A stretch of 59,318 bases of DNA. Origin: an uncultured Lachnospiraceae bacterium. GTDB taxonomy: Bacteria; Bacillota; Clostridia; Lachnospirales; Lachnospiraceae. Under the pieces are notes generated by a model that had not been told where the DNA came from, did not search any database, and worked only from the letters and a program-made list of their open reading frames with translations. The position numbers and the translations under genes are program-made. The DNA lies in contig CARQVR010000014.1 in assembly GCA_949051815.1 (NCBI GenBank), forward strand, positions 1 through 59,318, in the 5' to 3' direction. This document shows positions 34,845 to 43,715 of the stretch, one piece after another (positions within the stretch are counted from its first letter, which is position 1; the number at the start of each line of letters is the position of its first letter).

Positions 34845-35780
34845 ATGATTACAACAGTCGCGTCTATGGCGCTGCCTGTAGACGAGGAATTGAAGATACA
34901 GAAAAACCGTATAGAACCTGAAAATGATACCGGATCAAAAAAACGGATCAGCGTGGTGACGGGAATCCACGGGGACGAGCTAGAGGGACAGTATGTGTGT
35001 TTTGAACTGATCCGGCGCATCAAGGAGCAAAAGGAGAACCTGAAAGGGATCGTGGATATTTATCCAGCTATGAACCCGCTGGGGATTGACTCCATCACCC
35101 GTGGGATTCCGGCGTTTGAGATGGATATGAACCGGCTGTTCCCGGGGGATATCGAGGGAAACATGACGGAGTATCTGGCGGCTCGCATTATGGAAGATCT
35201 GACAGGCTCCGAGGTTGTGCTGGATATTCATGCCAGCAATATTTATCTGACGGAGATTCCGCAGATTCGAGTTAACGCCGTGCATGAGGAGCAGCTTATT
35301 CCGCTGGCAAAGGAGGCCAATGTGGATTTTGTCTGGGTGCACGGGGCGAGTACGGTGCTGGAATCGACGCTGGCCTACAGCTTAAACAGCATCGGAACAC
35401 CCACCCTCGTAGTGGAGATGGGTGTGGGAATGCGGATTACGAAGTCGTATGGGGATCAGATGGTGGACGGCATTTTCAATCTGATGAAGAAGCTTGGCAT
35501 ATGGGAGGGGAAGACGGCAGCGGTGAGGCAGCCAATCATTTCCCGCAACCCGAAGGATGTGGCTTATTTGAACGCGGCTACCAGCGGCCTTTTCGTGCCT
35601 GCGGTCAGGCACGGGGCACAGCTTAAGGAAGGGGAGCTGATCGGGCGGATCATCAACCCGCTTTCCGGCGGTGTGCGGGACGAGGTGAGGGCGCCGATGG
35701 ACGGCATGTTATTCACGATACGGGAGTACCCGATTGTGGACGAGGGGTCGTTGGTGGGGCGGCTGCTTCGAACATTGTGA
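34845..35780 (+). CDS. M14-type deacylase, succinylglutamate desuccinylase/aspartoacylase family
   Basis: 311 residues. Zinc-dependent deacylase that cleaves amide bonds of N-acylated amino acids. The zinc ligands are His42 and Glu45 in TGIHGDE and His129 in LDIHAS; the likely catalytic Glu191 is in LVVEMGVG. MNPLGIDSITRGIPAFEMDM contains the substrate-binding Arg and Asp-Met-Asn-Arg region (DMNRLFPG). A C-terminal beta domain (VRHGAQLKEGELIGRII) follows. GAGGTGA precedes ATG 34845. It is next to a homologue that has lost the zinc residues. The substrate could be the product of the upstream ligase. Confidence 0.92.
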   Translation: MITTVASMALPVDEELKIQKNRIEPENDTGSKKRISVVTGIHGDELEGQYVCFELIRRIKEQKENLKGIVDIYPAMNPLGIDSITRGIPAFEMDMNRLFPGDIEGNMTEYLAARIMEDLTGSEVVLDIHASNIYLTEIPQIRVNAVHEEQLIPLAKEANVDFVWVHGASTVLESTLAYSLNSIGTPTLVVEMGVGMRITKSYGDQMVDGIFNLMKKLGIWEGKTAAVRQPIISRNPKDVAYLNAATSGLFVPAVRHGAQLKEGELIGRIINPLSGGVRDEVRAPMDGMLFTIREYPIVDEGSLVGRLLRTL

Positions 35781-35903
35781 GTTCGGATGCCGGAGGTGGA
35801 GCAAGCGTTAAATTACAGCAGTACACGCAAGGAAAATGCAGGGGATGATTTGGGGATGACGGAAGGCAGCAGGAAAATATGTCAGACTCGTTTGGAAGGT
35901 TAA

Positions 35904-36842
35904 ATGCATATGAAAAAAAATACGATATATGAAATACAGGGTTTGTACCGGGACAACTTCCGCGTGACGGGCTACGAGTTCGGGGAGGGGGAGGAAGCGG
36001 TCTGCATTGTGGGCAGTATGCGCGGCAATGAAGTGCAGCAGCTTTACTGCTGTTCACGGCTCGTAAAAAAACTGAAAGGTATGGAGGAAGAGGGGAAGCT
36101 CACGCCGGGGAAAAAGATTCTGGTGATCCCCTGCGTTAATCCCTATTCCGTGAATATACAGAAGCGTTTCTGGACGGTGGACAATACGGATATCAATCGG
36201 ATGTTTCCCGGATATGATCTGGGGGAGACGACCCAGCGCATTGCGGACGGCGTGTTTCGTGTGATTTCCGCCTATCGCTTTGGCATACAGTTTACATCCT
36301 TTTATATGCCCGGTGAGTTTATGCCCCATGTGCGCATGATGGATTCAGGGCTTGAGGACACGGAGCTGGCGAAGCAGTTCGGTATGCCCTATGTGGTCTT
36401 GCGGAAAGTGCGGCCGTATGATACGACCACTTTAAACTATAACTGGCAGATCTGGGAAACGCAGGCTTTCAGCATGTACACGAACACCACAACCAGAATT
36501 GACAGGAAAAGTGCGAAGGAAGCCGAGCGGGGGATTTTGACGTTTCTGCATAAGCAGGGGATTGCGCAATACCATGGACACGACGGGTATCTCTCGCAGA
36601 TTGTGAAAGATGTGGATATGGTCTCCGTCAGGACAGGAAAGGCCGGGTTGTTTGAACCTGCCGTCTCCGTGGGGGAAGAGGTGGGGCGGGGAAGGATTCT
36701 GGCGCGCATCATCGACACTTACGAGGGGGAGGTCATAGAGGAACTGACGGCTCCCGTGGACGGCATTGTGTTTTTTATGCACGGGGAACCGCTCACCTAT
36801 GCGGATACGGCAGTGTTTAAACTGGTGGTGCGGGAGGAGTAG
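35904..36842 (+). CDS. succinylglutamate desuccinylase-like protein lacking zinc histidines (probable pseudoenzyme)
   Basis: 312 residues, clearly homologous to the gene before it: VNPYSVNIQKRFWTVDNTDI and INRMFPGYDLGETTQR match its substrate loop, and the C-terminal beta domain is kept. The zinc motif reads GSMRGNE, so His is replaced by Arg40 while Glu43 remains. The second zinc histidine is Gln129 in FGIQFTSF. It is therefore unlikely to be a zinc deacylase and may bind ligand or regulate its partner. GAAGGTTAA precedes ATG 35904; ATG 35910 is a close alternative. The 123-base gap from the upstream gene shows nothing recognisable. Confidence 0.88.
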   Translation: MHMKKNTIYEIQGLYRDNFRVTGYEFGEGEEAVCIVGSMRGNEVQQLYCCSRLVKKLKGMEEEGKLTPGKKILVIPCVNPYSVNIQKRFWTVDNTDINRMFPGYDLGETTQRIADGVFRVISAYRFGIQFTSFYMPGEFMPHVRMMDSGLEDTELAKQFGMPYVVLRKVRPYDTTTLNYNWQIWETQAFSMYTNTTTRIDRKSAKEAERGILTFLHKQGIAQYHGHDGYLSQIVKDVDMVSVRTGKAGLFEPAVSVGEEVGRGRILARIIDTYEGEVIEELTAPVDGIVFFMHGEPLTYADTAVFKLVVREE

Positions 36843-36887
36843 ATTTGAAACATCTTATCATTTTCCGAAAAAGAGCACGATTGATGA

Positions 36888-36916
36888 TTGACTGTCTGCC
36901 CTATAAAGATTACTAT
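36888..36916 (+). promoter_or_regulatory. promoter of the 48-residue gene
   Basis: TTGACT (36888-36893), a 17-base spacer and TACTAT (36911-36916), overlapping a TATAAT at 36914. It is about 52 bases before the start at 36968. Confidence 0.55.
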
Positions 36917-36967
36917 AATAATAGAACTTGTTGATGAATTGATTATACATTGAAAGGTTGTGAGTCT

Positions 36968-37114
36968 ATGAATATGACAGAGGTTGCGAGGCTGCTTCTG
37001 GGTTTACGCGCTGCCGGATGGACCGAAAAGGAAATCAATGATTTTGTGCTTTATATTGAGTCTGGGGACGAGCAGTATAAGCCTACTCCTAAAAATGGAA
37101 AAGGGGAAGTTTAG
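36968..37114 (+). CDS. small conserved-looking protein, 48 residues
   Basis: Reads MNMTEVARLLLGLRAAGWTE, then a KEINDFVLYIESGDEQYKP stretch and a Lys/Gly tail. It is helical and acidic in the middle, with no membrane segment. An AAAGG-like site lies upstream with somewhat long spacing. A dedicated promoter and a strong terminator (37162-37204) bracket it, which argues that it is a real single-gene unit. The function is not recognised; the helix resembles a small DNA- or protein-binding helix pair only loosely. Confidence 0.7.
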   Translation: MNMTEVARLLLGLRAAGWTEKEINDFVLYIESGDEQYKPTPKNGKGEV

Positions 37115-37161
37115 GCGTGAACCTGACATCATTTACAAGATCAATGAATAGATAAGTAAGC

Positions 37162-37204
37162 AAAAGGCAGCCGATGCGCATAAAACAGTCGGCTGCTTTT
37201 TTTG
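37162..37204 (+). terminator. intrinsic terminator after the 48-residue gene
   Basis: GCAGCCGA (37167-37174) pairs with TCGGCTGC (37189-37196) and is followed by a T-run of seven or eight. Strong form. Confidence 0.9.
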
Positions 37205-37289
37205 ATGCCCGGGTTTCTTGCAAGAGCAGGGAAATACTGATAGAATATATAAACGGGAAAAATTGACAGAATAGAGAAGTGAGGAAGCT

Positions 37290-37904
37290 ATGTATATCAT
37301 CGTAGGATTGGGAAATCCGGATAAAAAATATATGAATACGAGACACAACATCGGCTTTGACGTGATCGACGCGATCGCGGAGAAGAACGATATTGTAGTA
37401 GGTGAAAAAAAGCACAAGGCGGTCATTGGTAAAGGCATCGTGGCGGGGCAGAAGGCGGTGCTGGTAAAGCCGCTCACTTACATGAATTTGAGTGGTGAGA
37501 GTGTCCGGAGCGTCATAGACTTTTATAAGGTGGACGAGAAGAGCGAGCTGATTGTGATCTCCGACGATGTGAGCCTGGACATGGGGCAGATCCGCATTCG
37601 CAAGCGGGGCAGCGACGGGGGACACAACGGCCTGAAGAATATTATCATGCATCTGGGGCACGACGAGTTTATCCGGGTGCGGATGGGCGTGGGTGAGAAG
37701 CCGCCCCGGATGGATTTGGCGGACTATGTGCTGGGTCATTTTTCCGCCAAGGAGCGGGAAGTGATGAACGAGGGCGCGAGGACGGCGACGCTTGCTATCG
37801 AGACGATAATCGCGGAGGGACCTGACGCGGCAATGAACAGGTATAATGCGAGAAAACGCCCGCCCCGAGAAGAGGAAAATATGGTCGGCGGACAAGGAGA
37901 CTGA
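37290..37904 (+). CDS. pth: peptidyl-tRNA hydrolase
   Basis: 204 residues, normal length plus a short tail. It frees tRNA from peptidyl-tRNA released by stalled ribosomes. Marks are IVGLGNPDKKYMNTRHNIGF with catalytic His19, VKPLTYMNLSGESV, and VISDDVSLDMGQIRIRKRGS with the catalytic Asp, then GGHNGLKNI. GAGGAAG precedes ATG 37290. The next gene, mfd, follows after 138 bases with no clear signal between, a pth-mfd order common in Firmicutes. Confidence 0.97.
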   Translation: MYIIVGLGNPDKKYMNTRHNIGFDVIDAIAEKNDIVVGEKKHKAVIGKGIVAGQKAVLVKPLTYMNLSGESVRSVIDFYKVDEKSELIVISDDVSLDMGQIRIRKRGSDGGHNGLKNIIMHLGHDEFIRVRMGVGEKPPRMDLADYVLGHFSAKEREVMNEGARTATLAIETIIAEGPDAAMNRYNARKRPPREEENMVGGQGD

Positions 37905-38042
37905 GAAGCGTCGTGCGATAAGCTGATCAGAGGCGAAGGACGAGCGGTATCAGTGATAAGGGTGAAAGCGATAGACAGCGCAAAAGGAACACGGTTATAG
38001 GAAGATGGGTGTTGGCAGTTTTAAGGATAGAAAGAGGTCTGC

Positions 38043-41000
38043 ATGAGAGCATTACTTGCCCCGCTTTCGGAGCTGGGGGAATATGAAGAGATACGGGAGC
38101 TGCTTGCGAGAGGAAAAGCGTCCGCCGCATTGAGCGGCTGCGCGGACTCCCAAAAACTGCATATGATTTATGGGTTGAGCGAAGGCTTCCGTCGGAAACT
38201 GATTATTACTTTTAACGATTTGCGTGCAAAAGAATTGTACGAAGATTATCAATTTTATGACAGGAGTGTCATGCTGTATCCGGCAAAGGATCTGATATTC
38301 TTTCAGGCGGACATTCACGGCAATCAGCTCACCAAGGAGCGGATCAAGGTTTTCCGCAGGATGGCGGAAGGGGCGCCGCTTACCGTGATCACCACCTTTG
38401 ACGCGCTGATGGCGCCACAGGTGTCCCTGGAGGACTGGCGCAGGCATGTCGTTTCCATAGACAGGCAGTCGTCCGTGGAGGAGCATGAGCTGGCGTCCAC
38501 CTTATCGGGGCTTGGCTATGAGAGATGCGACCAGGTGGAGGAGCCGGGGCAGTTCAGCATCCGGGGCGGCATTGTAGATATTTTTGATCTGACGGAGGAA
38601 AATCCTTACAGGATTGAGCTGTGGGGGGACGAGGTGGAGTCGATCCGCAGCTTTGACGTTCTGAGCCAGCGCTCCATTGAGAAGCTGGAGGCGGTGTCCG
38701 TCTATCCGGCCACGGAGCTTATTCTGTCGAAGGAGGAACTTTCGGCGGGACTGAAAAAGATTCAGAAAGAGGCGAAGAAGCAGGCGGAAACGCTCAGAAA
38801 GCAGATGAAGACCGAGGAGGCGCACCGGATCGAGGTGCAGAACCGGGAGCTGACGGAGACGCTTACGGAGCTTGGCGTTTCTTATAACGCGATCAATCTG
38901 GACAGCTATGTGCGCTATTTTTATCCGGAATTATCGTCCTTTGCGGACTGCTTCGCGGGGGAGGAGTCATGTGTTTTTCTGGATGAGCCGCTGCGCATTA
39001 AGGAGCACGTGGACGCGGTGGAGCTGGAATTCCGGGAGAGCATGGCGCACCGCGCCGAGAAAGGGTATATTCTGCCGGGGCAGATGGACATCCTGTTTCC
39101 GGCGCTGACGGTGGCGGCAGGGCTGGAAAACCACCGTGTTGTGAGTCTTTCTTCCATGGAGGGGAAAAATCCGCTTATCAAGGCGGGGCATAAATTTGCG
39201 GTGCAGGCGCGAAGTCTTCCCTCCTATAATAACAGTTTCGAGTCGCTGGTGAAGGACTTAAAAAATTATAAGAAAAAGGGCTACCGCATTCTGCTGCTTT
39301 CCGGCTCGAGAACCCGCGCCAAACGGCTGGCGGAGGACTTGAGAGATCAGGAGTTGAACGCTTTCTACACGGAGGATCCCATGCGCGAGTTGCAGCCGGG
39401 GGAAGTGATGACGGCTTACGGAAGGGTTCGGAAGGGGTTTGAGTATCCGCTTCTGCAGTTTATGGTCATTGCGGAGAGCGATATTTTCGGTGCGCAGAAA
39501 AAGAAGAAGAGAAAGAAAAAGGTTTATGAAGGGCAGAAGATTAACGACTTTAATGATTTGAAGGTCGGGGACTATGTGGTGCACGAGAGTCACGGTCTCG
39601 GGATTTATCAGGGCATTGAGAAGGTGGAAGTGGAGCATGTGGTGAAGGACTACATGAAGATTTCCTACCGGGACGGCGGCATCCTCTATGTGCTTGCGAC
39701 AGGGCTTGACGTGATCCAGAAATACGCTTCGGCGGACGGCGGCACGAAACCGAAGCTGAATAAGCTGGGGACGCAGGAGTGGACCAAGACCAAGTCCAAG
39801 GTGCGCACGGCGGTGGAGGAGATCGCCGGGGATCTGGTGGAGCTTTACGCCGCCAGACAAAATGGAAAGGGTTACTGTTACGGGGCGGACACGGTCTGGC
39901 AGCGGGAGTTTGAGGAAATGTTTCCTTTTGAGGAGACGGAGGATCAGGTGCTGGCCATCGCCGCCACCAAGGAGGACATGGAGAGCGAGAAAATCATGGA
40001 CCGCCTGATCTGCGGCGACGTGGGTTACGGAAAGACGGAGATCGCCATCCGCGCGGCGTTTAAGGCGGTGCAGGAGAACAAACAGGTGGTTTATCTCGTG
40101 CCCACCACCATTTTGGCACAGCAGCATTACCATACCTTTGTGCAGAGAATGAAGGATTTTCCCGTGCGGATCGACCTGCTTTCCCGGTTCCGCACGGCTG
40201 CGGAGCAGAAAAAGACGATCACGGATTTGAAGAAGGGCATGGTGGATATCGTGATCGGTACCCACCGCGTATTGTCCGCGGATGTGGAATACAAAGATCT
40301 GGGGCTTCTGATCATTGACGAGGAACAGCGTTTCGGCGTGGCCCATAAAGAAAAAATCAAAAAATTGAAAGAGAATATAGACGTGCTGACACTGACGGCG
40401 ACGCCCATCCCGAGAACGCTCCACATGAGTCTGGTGGGTATCCGGGACATGAGCGTGCTGGAGGAGGCGCCCGAGGACAGACTGCCGATCCAGACCTTTG
40501 TCTGCGAGTACAACGAGGAGATGGTCAGGGAGGCGATTGTCCGGGAACTTGCCAGAGAGGGACAGGTTTACTACGTTTATAACAGAGTTAATAATATCGC
40601 GGATGTGGCGGCGGCGATCAGCGATCTCGTGCCGGAGGCAAATGTGGCGTTCGCCCACGGGCAAATGAAGGAATCCGAGCTGGAGCGGATCATGTTTGAT
40701 TTCGTGAACGGGGAGATTGACGTGCTGGTGTCCACCACCATCATTGAGACAGGTTTGGACATTTCTAACGTAAATACCATGATTATCCACGATTCTGACC
40801 AGATGGGACTGTCCCAGCTTTATCAGCTCAGAGGACGCGTGGGGCGTTCCAATCGGACGGCTTACGCCTTCCTTATGTACAAGCGGGATAAGGTGCTTAA
40901 AGAAGTGGCGGAGAAGCGGCTTGAGGCGATCCGGGAATTCACGGAGCTGGGCAGCGGTTTTAAGATTGCCATGCGCGACCTGGAAATCCGCGGCGCGGGC

Positions 41001-41582
41001 AGCCTTCTGGGGAAAAGCCAGCACGGCCATATGCAGGCGGTGGGGTACGACCTCTACTGCAAAATGCTGAACGAGGCGGTCAAGACGAAGAAGGGCATTT
41101 CCGTGATCGAGGATTTCAATACCCTTGTGGATCTGGATGTGGACGCATACATTCCGCCGGAATATATTGTGAACGAAGTGCAGAAGCTGGATATCTATAA
41201 GCGGATTGCGGGCATTGAGAACGAGCGGGAGTGCGACGATATGCGGGAAGAATTGCTTGACCGATTTGGTCGAATTCCAAAATCGGTGGGGAATCTTCTG
41301 CGGATCGCGCTGATCCGCTCCCACGCCCACAGGCTTTACATGCCGGAGGTGAAGGGGAAGAATGAGCGGATCAGTTTTACGCTTCGTCCCGAAGCACCGA
41401 TCCGGGTGGAAAATATTCCGCTGCTCATAAGCGATTACGGCGGACGGCTGCGGTTTGATCCGAAGGGCGATCCCACCTTTTATCTCCATTACAGAAAGTG
41501 CGGGGTGATCGAGAAAGATGAGGAGACACTGCTCATGCTGACGGGGGAGGCGCTGGCTAAGATGGAGGAGATGCTAATATAA
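38043..41582 (+). CDS. mfd: transcription-repair coupling factor
   Basis: 1179 residues, full length. It removes RNA polymerase stalled at DNA damage and recruits UvrA. In order: UvrB-like N-terminal modules (RIKVFRRMAEGAPLTVITTF, EEPGQFSIRGGIVDIFDLTE), the RNA-polymerase interaction domain near residue 500 (LKVGDYVVHESHGLGIYQGI), and the translocase with Walker A GDVGYGKTE from about residue 658, Walker B LIIDEEQRFGV, TLTATPIPRTLHMSL and QLRGRVGRSNRTAYA. A C-terminal regulatory domain follows. AAAGAGGT precedes ATG 38043. The restriction-toxin block begins right after it. Confidence 0.98.
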   Translation: MRALLAPLSELGEYEEIRELLARGKASAALSGCADSQKLHMIYGLSEGFRRKLIITFNDLRAKELYEDYQFYDRSVMLYPAKDLIFFQADIHGNQLTKERIKVFRRMAEGAPLTVITTFDALMAPQVSLEDWRRHVVSIDRQSSVEEHELASTLSGLGYERCDQVEEPGQFSIRGGIVDIFDLTEENPYRIELWGDEVESIRSFDVLSQRSIEKLEAVSVYPATELILSKEELSAGLKKIQKEAKKQAETLRKQMKTEEAHRIEVQNRELTETLTELGVSYNAINLDSYVRYFYPELSSFADCFAGEESCVFLDEPLRIKEHVDAVELEFRESMAHRAEKGYILPGQMDILFPALTVAAGLENHRVVSLSSMEGKNPLIKAGHKFAVQARSLPSYNNSFESLVKDLKNYKKKGYRILLLSGSRTRAKRLAEDLRDQELNAFYTEDPMRELQPGEVMTAYGRVRKGFEYPLLQFMVIAESDIFGAQKKKKRKKKVYEGQKINDFNDLKVGDYVVHESHGLGIYQGIEKVEVEHVVKDYMKISYRDGGILYVLATGLDVIQKYASADGGTKPKLNKLGTQEWTKTKSKVRTAVEEIAGDLVELYAARQNGKGYCYGADTVWQREFEEMFPFEETEDQVLAIAATKEDMESEKIMDRLICGDVGYGKTEIAIRAAFKAVQENKQVVYLVPTTILAQQHYHTFVQRMKDFPVRIDLLSRFRTAAEQKKTITDLKKGMVDIVIGTHRVLSADVEYKDLGLLIIDEEQRFGVAHKEKIKKLKENIDVLTLTATPIPRTLHMSLVGIRDMSVLEEAPEDRLPIQTFVCEYNEEMVREAIVRELAREGQVYYVYNRVNNIADVAAAISDLVPEANVAFAHGQMKESELERIMFDFVNGEIDVLVSTTIIETGLDISNVNTMIIHDSDQMGLSQLYQLRGRVGRSNRTAYAFLMYKRDKVLKEVAEKRLEAIREFTELGSGFKIAMRDLEIRGAGSLLGKSQHGHMQAVGYDLYCKMLNEAVKTKKGISVIEDFNTLVDLDVDAYIPPEYIVNEVQKLDIYKRIAGIENERECDDMREELLDRFGRIPKSVGNLLRIALIRSHAHRLYMPEVKGKNERISFTLRPEAPIRVENIPLLISDYGGRLRFDPKGDPTFYLHYRKCGVIEKDEETLLMLTGEALAKMEEMLI

Positions 41583-41592
41583 TGACAATGTA

Positions 41593-41622
41593 TTGACAAC
41601 AAACGAATGTTTTGGATATAAT
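41593..41622 (+). promoter_or_regulatory. promoter of the toxin-antitoxin pair
   Basis: TTGACA (41593-41598), an 18-base spacer and TATAAT (41617-41622): both boxes are consensus. It lies 11 bases after the mfd stop and shortly before the antitoxin ribosome site GGAGGT (41633-41638). Confidence 0.85.
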
Positions 41623-41645
41623 ATTTTCGAATGGAGGTATTCTTT

Positions 41646-41918
41646 ATGGCAACCACAAATTTGAATATTAGAACAGATAAGGGCATCAAAGATCAGGCGG
41701 AAGAGATTTTCGCTGAACTCGGGTTGAATATGACAACTGCTGTCAATATGTTTTTGAGAACCGCGATTCGTGAACATGGGATTCCTTTTGAACTAAAGCT
41801 GGATGTACCGAACGAAACAACGGCAGCAGCCATTGAGGAGGGCAGAAAGCTCATGGCTGATCCTGACGCGCCGAGATATGCCAGTATGGATGAACTTAAG
41901 GCGGCGCTTGACATATGA
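41646..41918 (+). CDS. RelB/DinJ-family antitoxin
   Basis: 90 residues. The N-terminal ribbon-helix-helix (TTNLNIRTDKGIKDQAEEIF, then NMTTAVNMFLRTAI) binds DNA, and the C-terminal part should wrap the toxin. The AELGLNMTTAVNMFLRTAI stretch is the RelB/DinJ signature. GGAGGT 7 bases before ATG 41646 fixes the start. It overlaps the toxin gene by 4 bases (ATGA). Expected to repress its own strong promoter together with the toxin. Confidence 0.93.
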   Translation: MATTNLNIRTDKGIKDQAEEIFAELGLNMTTAVNMFLRTAIREHGIPFELKLDVPNETTAAAIEEGRKLMADPDAPRYASMDELKAALDI

Positions 41919-42196
41919 AATACGATGTACAGTTTACCAATCAGTTTAAAAAGGATTTAAAACTTGCTAAAAAGCAAAATAGGAATCTTGATAAACTGTT
42001 TGATGTAGTTGATATTCTGGCGAATGGCGGAATGCTGGATGCGCAATATAGAAATCACGAACTTACGGGTAATTATAAAGGCACCCGGGAATGCCACATT
42101 GAGCCGGACTGGTTGTTGATTTATGAGATATGTGGTGATGTACTTGTTTTGATGCTTAACAGGATTGGGACGCATTCGGAACTGTTTAAGAAATAG
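41915..42196 (+). CDS. YafQ/RelE-family mRNA interferase toxin
   Basis: 93 residues, complete. YafQ-type toxins cut mRNA on the ribosome. Residues seen: NHELTGNYKG with the conserved His, ECHIEPDWLLIYEI with His, Asp and Trp, and a C-terminal THSELFKK with His and Phe, matching the active-site set of the family. Starts in the antitoxin stop region as ATGA, so the pair is translationally coupled. Unlike the restriction genes after it, the toxin looks intact, and the module may be what keeps this block in place. Confidence 0.93.
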   Translation: MKYDVQFTNQFKKDLKLAKKQNRNLDKLFDVVDILANGGMLDAQYRNHELTGNYKGTRECHIEPDWLLIYEICGDVLVLMLNRIGTHSELFKK

Positions 42197-42214
42197 AGTA
42201 GTTAGAGGAAACTT

Positions 42215-43494
42215 ATGATGGACAATAGAAGTATAAAAAAACTGGAAGCTGATTTATGGGAATCTGCGGATTTGCTCAGAGCGGGTTCCAAACTGACCTC
42301 CAATCAATATTGTATGCCGGTGTTAGGGCTTCTGTTTTTAAGATATGCCTACAAAAGATTTAAAATGGTTGAAGAGGAGATTTTGTTAACGAGGCGGGAT
42401 TGCAGGCAAATAGCAGTATGACGTTTTACGGACAAGAGAAGGTCGAGTATAATGCGCAGCTTTGCCTGATGAATATGGCTGTACACGGTCTGACAGGCGT
42501 GATCAAGTCGGGGGATGAAGCAAATAGTTTTTATCATGACGCGCATAACTTGGAAGGGTGCTGTAATTATGTGATGGCTAATCCGCCCTTCAACGTAGAC
42601 AAGGTAAAAGCGGAGTCAGCCGCTAATGCCGGCAGGCTTCCTTTTGGTATGCCGAAGGAGAATAAGAACAAAGAAATAGGAAATGCAAATTATCTTTGGA
42701 TTTCCTATTTTTATGCGTATCTTAATGAGACGGGCAGGGCAGGATTTGTTATGGCATCCTCTGCAACGGATAGTCAGGGAGGCGATAAAGATATCAGGGA
42801 AAGGCTTGTAAAAACGGATAAATTAAGAAATAAAGTTCTTTTCATAGATGCGAGAAATTATTATACAGTGGTAGACCGTACTCTCAACGAGTGGAGTGAA
42901 TGGCAGCTTAAGAATATGAATGCAATCGTCTGGCTTTATCGAAGCGAGACGGATAAATATAACGCATTGCTGGAGGAGTATAAGTCTGTTCTCGACAAAA
43001 TGATTTCTGAGGCGGGTGAAGATGCGCTTGATGTTGTGATGGATGATGTATTTACAGGCGGAATCGATATAGTAAGGGAACATTTAGAAATGCTTAGAGA
43101 ATCCGCAAAGAATGCAGTAGAGGCTTGTGATAAGAAAGAAAAGAAAAAGCTGCAGGCGGCATGGGATGAGAGGATTGCTTTCGTGGAAGAGATTGCGGAT
43201 GTAGTAAAGGAAGCAAACTGGCTTTATTGTAAGTTTGGGGAGGGCAGGTATGAAGATATCCCCGGTCTTTGCAAAATTGCAAATGTGGAAGCAATTGAGG
43301 GAAAGGGATGGTCGCTTACGCCGGGCGCTTATGTGGGTGTAGCCCCCGAAGAAGACGATGGGGTTGATTTTAGGGAGAGAATGGTTGAGATACATAAAGA
43401 GTTATTGGAATTGCAGGCTGAGAGTAATGAATTAATGAATACCATTTCTGAGAATATGAAGGAGATGGGATTGTGGGATGAGATGGTACAATGA
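42215..43494 (+). pseudogene. hsdM: type I restriction-modification methyltransferase, internal deletion and frameshift
   Basis: The first 56 or so codons (from ATG 42215: SIKKLEADLWESADLLRAG, LLFLRYAYKRFKMVEEEIL) are the N-terminal helical domain of HsdM. Reading then shifts frame near 42380 and continues as MTFYGQEKVEYNAQLCLMNM, the NPPF catalytic motif (NYVMANPPFNVDKVK), and a normal C-terminus ending at 43494. Missing between is the part with the S-adenosylmethionine motif (DPACGSGG type), on the order of 150-250 codons by comparison with the family as remembered. The join has the short repeat GATTTTG. The product cannot be an active methyltransferase. Confidence 0.9.
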
Positions 43495-43505
43495 TAGTTT
43501 GATTT

Positions 43506-43617
43506 GGTGTTAGTCAGTAAGTGGGTTGGTGGCACGATTTCAGGCTTGCCAGCACCTTAAAATATGCAGTTTGCAAATGGGAAAAGTGGCTTACCAACCC
43601 ATATGCTGACTAACACC
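43506..43617. repeat. 112-bp inverted repeat between hsdM and hsdS
   Basis: Arms GGTGTTAGTCAG-N4-TGGGTTGGT (43506-43530) and its complement (43593-43617) match at 22 of 25 positions or better, around a 62-base centre. Only the inner four bases differ. It lies in a 221-base gap. It might be a recombination site, a MITE-like element or a very long hairpin. Confidence 0.65.
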
Positions 43618-43715
43618 TTTGATTTTAATAGAGCTGCTCAGTAAAGGGGCAGTTTGGGCAAAATCTGCCTATACTGGGGAAGATGGTATTTTGCAGAAGA
43701 TGAGGAAATGAGGTT

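Noticed and set aside
39258..41489. 743-codon minus-strand frame inside mfd
   Set aside because: Long only because of the codon bias of mfd; no ribosome site or family marks, while mfd on the plus strand is full length.
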